A DNA stretch of 64,000 nt from Hodarchaeum sp048939725 (GTDB lineage Archaea > Asgardarchaeota > Heimdallarchaeia > Hodarchaeales > Hodarchaeaceae): the NCBI GenBank assembly GCA_048939725.1, contig JBHLPG010000001.1, positions 1-64,000 of the forward strand, written 5' to 3'. Of the stretch, positions 63,641 through 64,000 are shown one piece after another (position 1 is the stretch's first letter; every line of letters begins with the position of its first letter). A model generated the notes under the pieces. It saw only the letters and a program-made list of their open reading frames with translations, was not told the DNA's origin and did not search any database. Made by a program: the position numbers and the translations under genes.

Positions 63641-64000
63641 TTATTCGTTTCTTGGTCTTAGATTTAGTTTCGGAGCAATTAATCTAGTAGCCAAGATTAT
63701 GTCAAGAACAATAATTACTATGAGTAATGTAATGGCAGCGTTGAAATTTGCTAAAGAAAAATCCTCTGGAGTCTCTATGACTGTGATCTCAACCTGATTA
63801 CTGATCGTTGTAAATTTGGTGGGGGTAACTTCAGAGTCATAATACTCAATCTGAGCTGAGTATAAATAGTATGTACCTATTGATTTTGCTGTTACCAAGT
63901 AACTGAACTGTCGGCTTTCATTACTCCGAATTTGCCCATAAGACAATTCGGTCAGTCCAGAAACTTCGAAAATCCAAGGTTGATTTAGTTTGTCAATGAA
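63641..64000 (-). CDS. partial type I membrane protein, Ig-like domain, TRAP-beta-like (5' end beyond window)
   Basis: The frame is open to the window edge at 64000, so the N-terminus is missing. It holds a beta-sandwich segment (WIFEVSGLTELSYGQIRSNE, then FSYLVTAKSIGTYYLYSAQI) and a C-terminal membrane helix (ITLLIVIIVLDIILATRLI) with a basic tail. The order VSG...SY...Y-L-V...A-x-I-x-Y and a single C-terminal helix resembles translocon-associated protein subunit beta (SSR2). It could equally be a generic Ig-like surface protein. Confidence 0.6.
   Translation of the reverse strand, partial: FIDKLNQPWIFEVSGLTELSYGQIRSNESRQFSYLVTAKSIGTYYLYSAQIEYYDSEVTPTKFTTISNQVEITVIETPEDFSLANFNAAITLLIVIIVLDIILATRLIAPKLNLRPRNE

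Overview
The window is AT-rich archaeal chromosomal DNA, densely coded on both strands. The information-processing set is fully archaeal/eukaryote-like: TBP, TFB, TFS, Spt4, RpoE (Rpb7), an Rpb8/RpoG-like subunit, eL14, eL41, eS24, eS31, Nop5 plus fibrillarin, Cbf5, Kae1 plus Bud32, TmcA, an Lsm protein and two EndA-type splicing endonuclease subunits. RpoG, a RING-type protein, an AN1 zinc finger, a JAMM protease and a partial gene resembling translocon-associated protein beta point to an Asgard archaeon, perhaps of Heimdallarchaeia type. That placement is inference from gene content, because there is no rRNA here.

Layout. 1-7.6 kb: a QxK-type nuclease-like gene, tRNA-Val with a 27-bp partial copy 0.8 kb away, an NfeD-like protein, a beta-CASP nuclease followed by a JAMM protease, an AmmeMemoRadiSam enzyme, and an overlapping pair of coiled-coil/winged-helix proteins. 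8-14.7 kb: Hsp20 and CDC48/VAT, a PAC2-like gene abutting an ArsR-type regulator, a 10-N assembly gap, and TmcA whose 5' end looks frameshifted. 15.5-21.6 kb: a membrane-anchored helical-repeat/RING protein, a CDP-alcohol phosphatidyltransferase, an asparagine-synthase-like enzyme, an RNase Z-like hydrolase, eL41, thioredoxin and a glycosyltransferase. 21.7-26.8 kb: a two-intron tRNA-Thr, eL14, Cbf5 split by a 503-residue intein, uS11-uS4-uS13, and a tRNA-Ser with an intron.

27-36 kb: a repeat-built membrane protein with a proline-rich tail, a PIN-ATPase-KH protein overlapping a His-less EndA subunit, decayed coding DNA, uL3-uL4-uL23-uL2, V/A-ATPase subunit D, and tRNA-Leu(CAA) with a non-canonical intron. 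36-46 kb: a SPOUT methyltransferase, a CBS protein, Sec61beta, an archaeosortase-like protein, a triple winged-helix protein, an ABC ATPase, the divergent TFB/TBP pair with a 28-bp perfect palindrome holding two TATA boxes, and Nnr. 46.5-53.3 kb: a membrane glycosyltransferase, an RHH / site-2 protease / AN1 cluster, Nop5-fibrillarin, TFS, an OB-fold protein, Lsm, RpoG and tRNA-Leu(GAG). 53.6-64 kb: a cis-prenyltransferase, then a minus-strand run rpoE-spt4-DPCK-eS24-eS31-kae1-bud32-PAC2, a membrane pyrophosphatase, Ndk, an RPA-like OB protein, the catalytic EndA subunit and a partial membrane gene.

Three themes join genes that lie apart. First, tRNA splicing: two EndA subunits (one with the full Tyr/His/Lys triad, one lacking His) occur with tRNA genes carrying introns outside the canonical 37/38 site. 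Second, protein quality control with eukaryote-like parts: CDC48, Hsp20, PAC2 proteins, JAMM, RING and AN1. Third, translation starts: uL23, the RPA-like protein and a GT2 glycosyltransferase each have a good Shine-Dalgarno sequence but no ATG, GTG or TTG at the conserved N-terminus, and appear to start at CTG, ATT and ATC.
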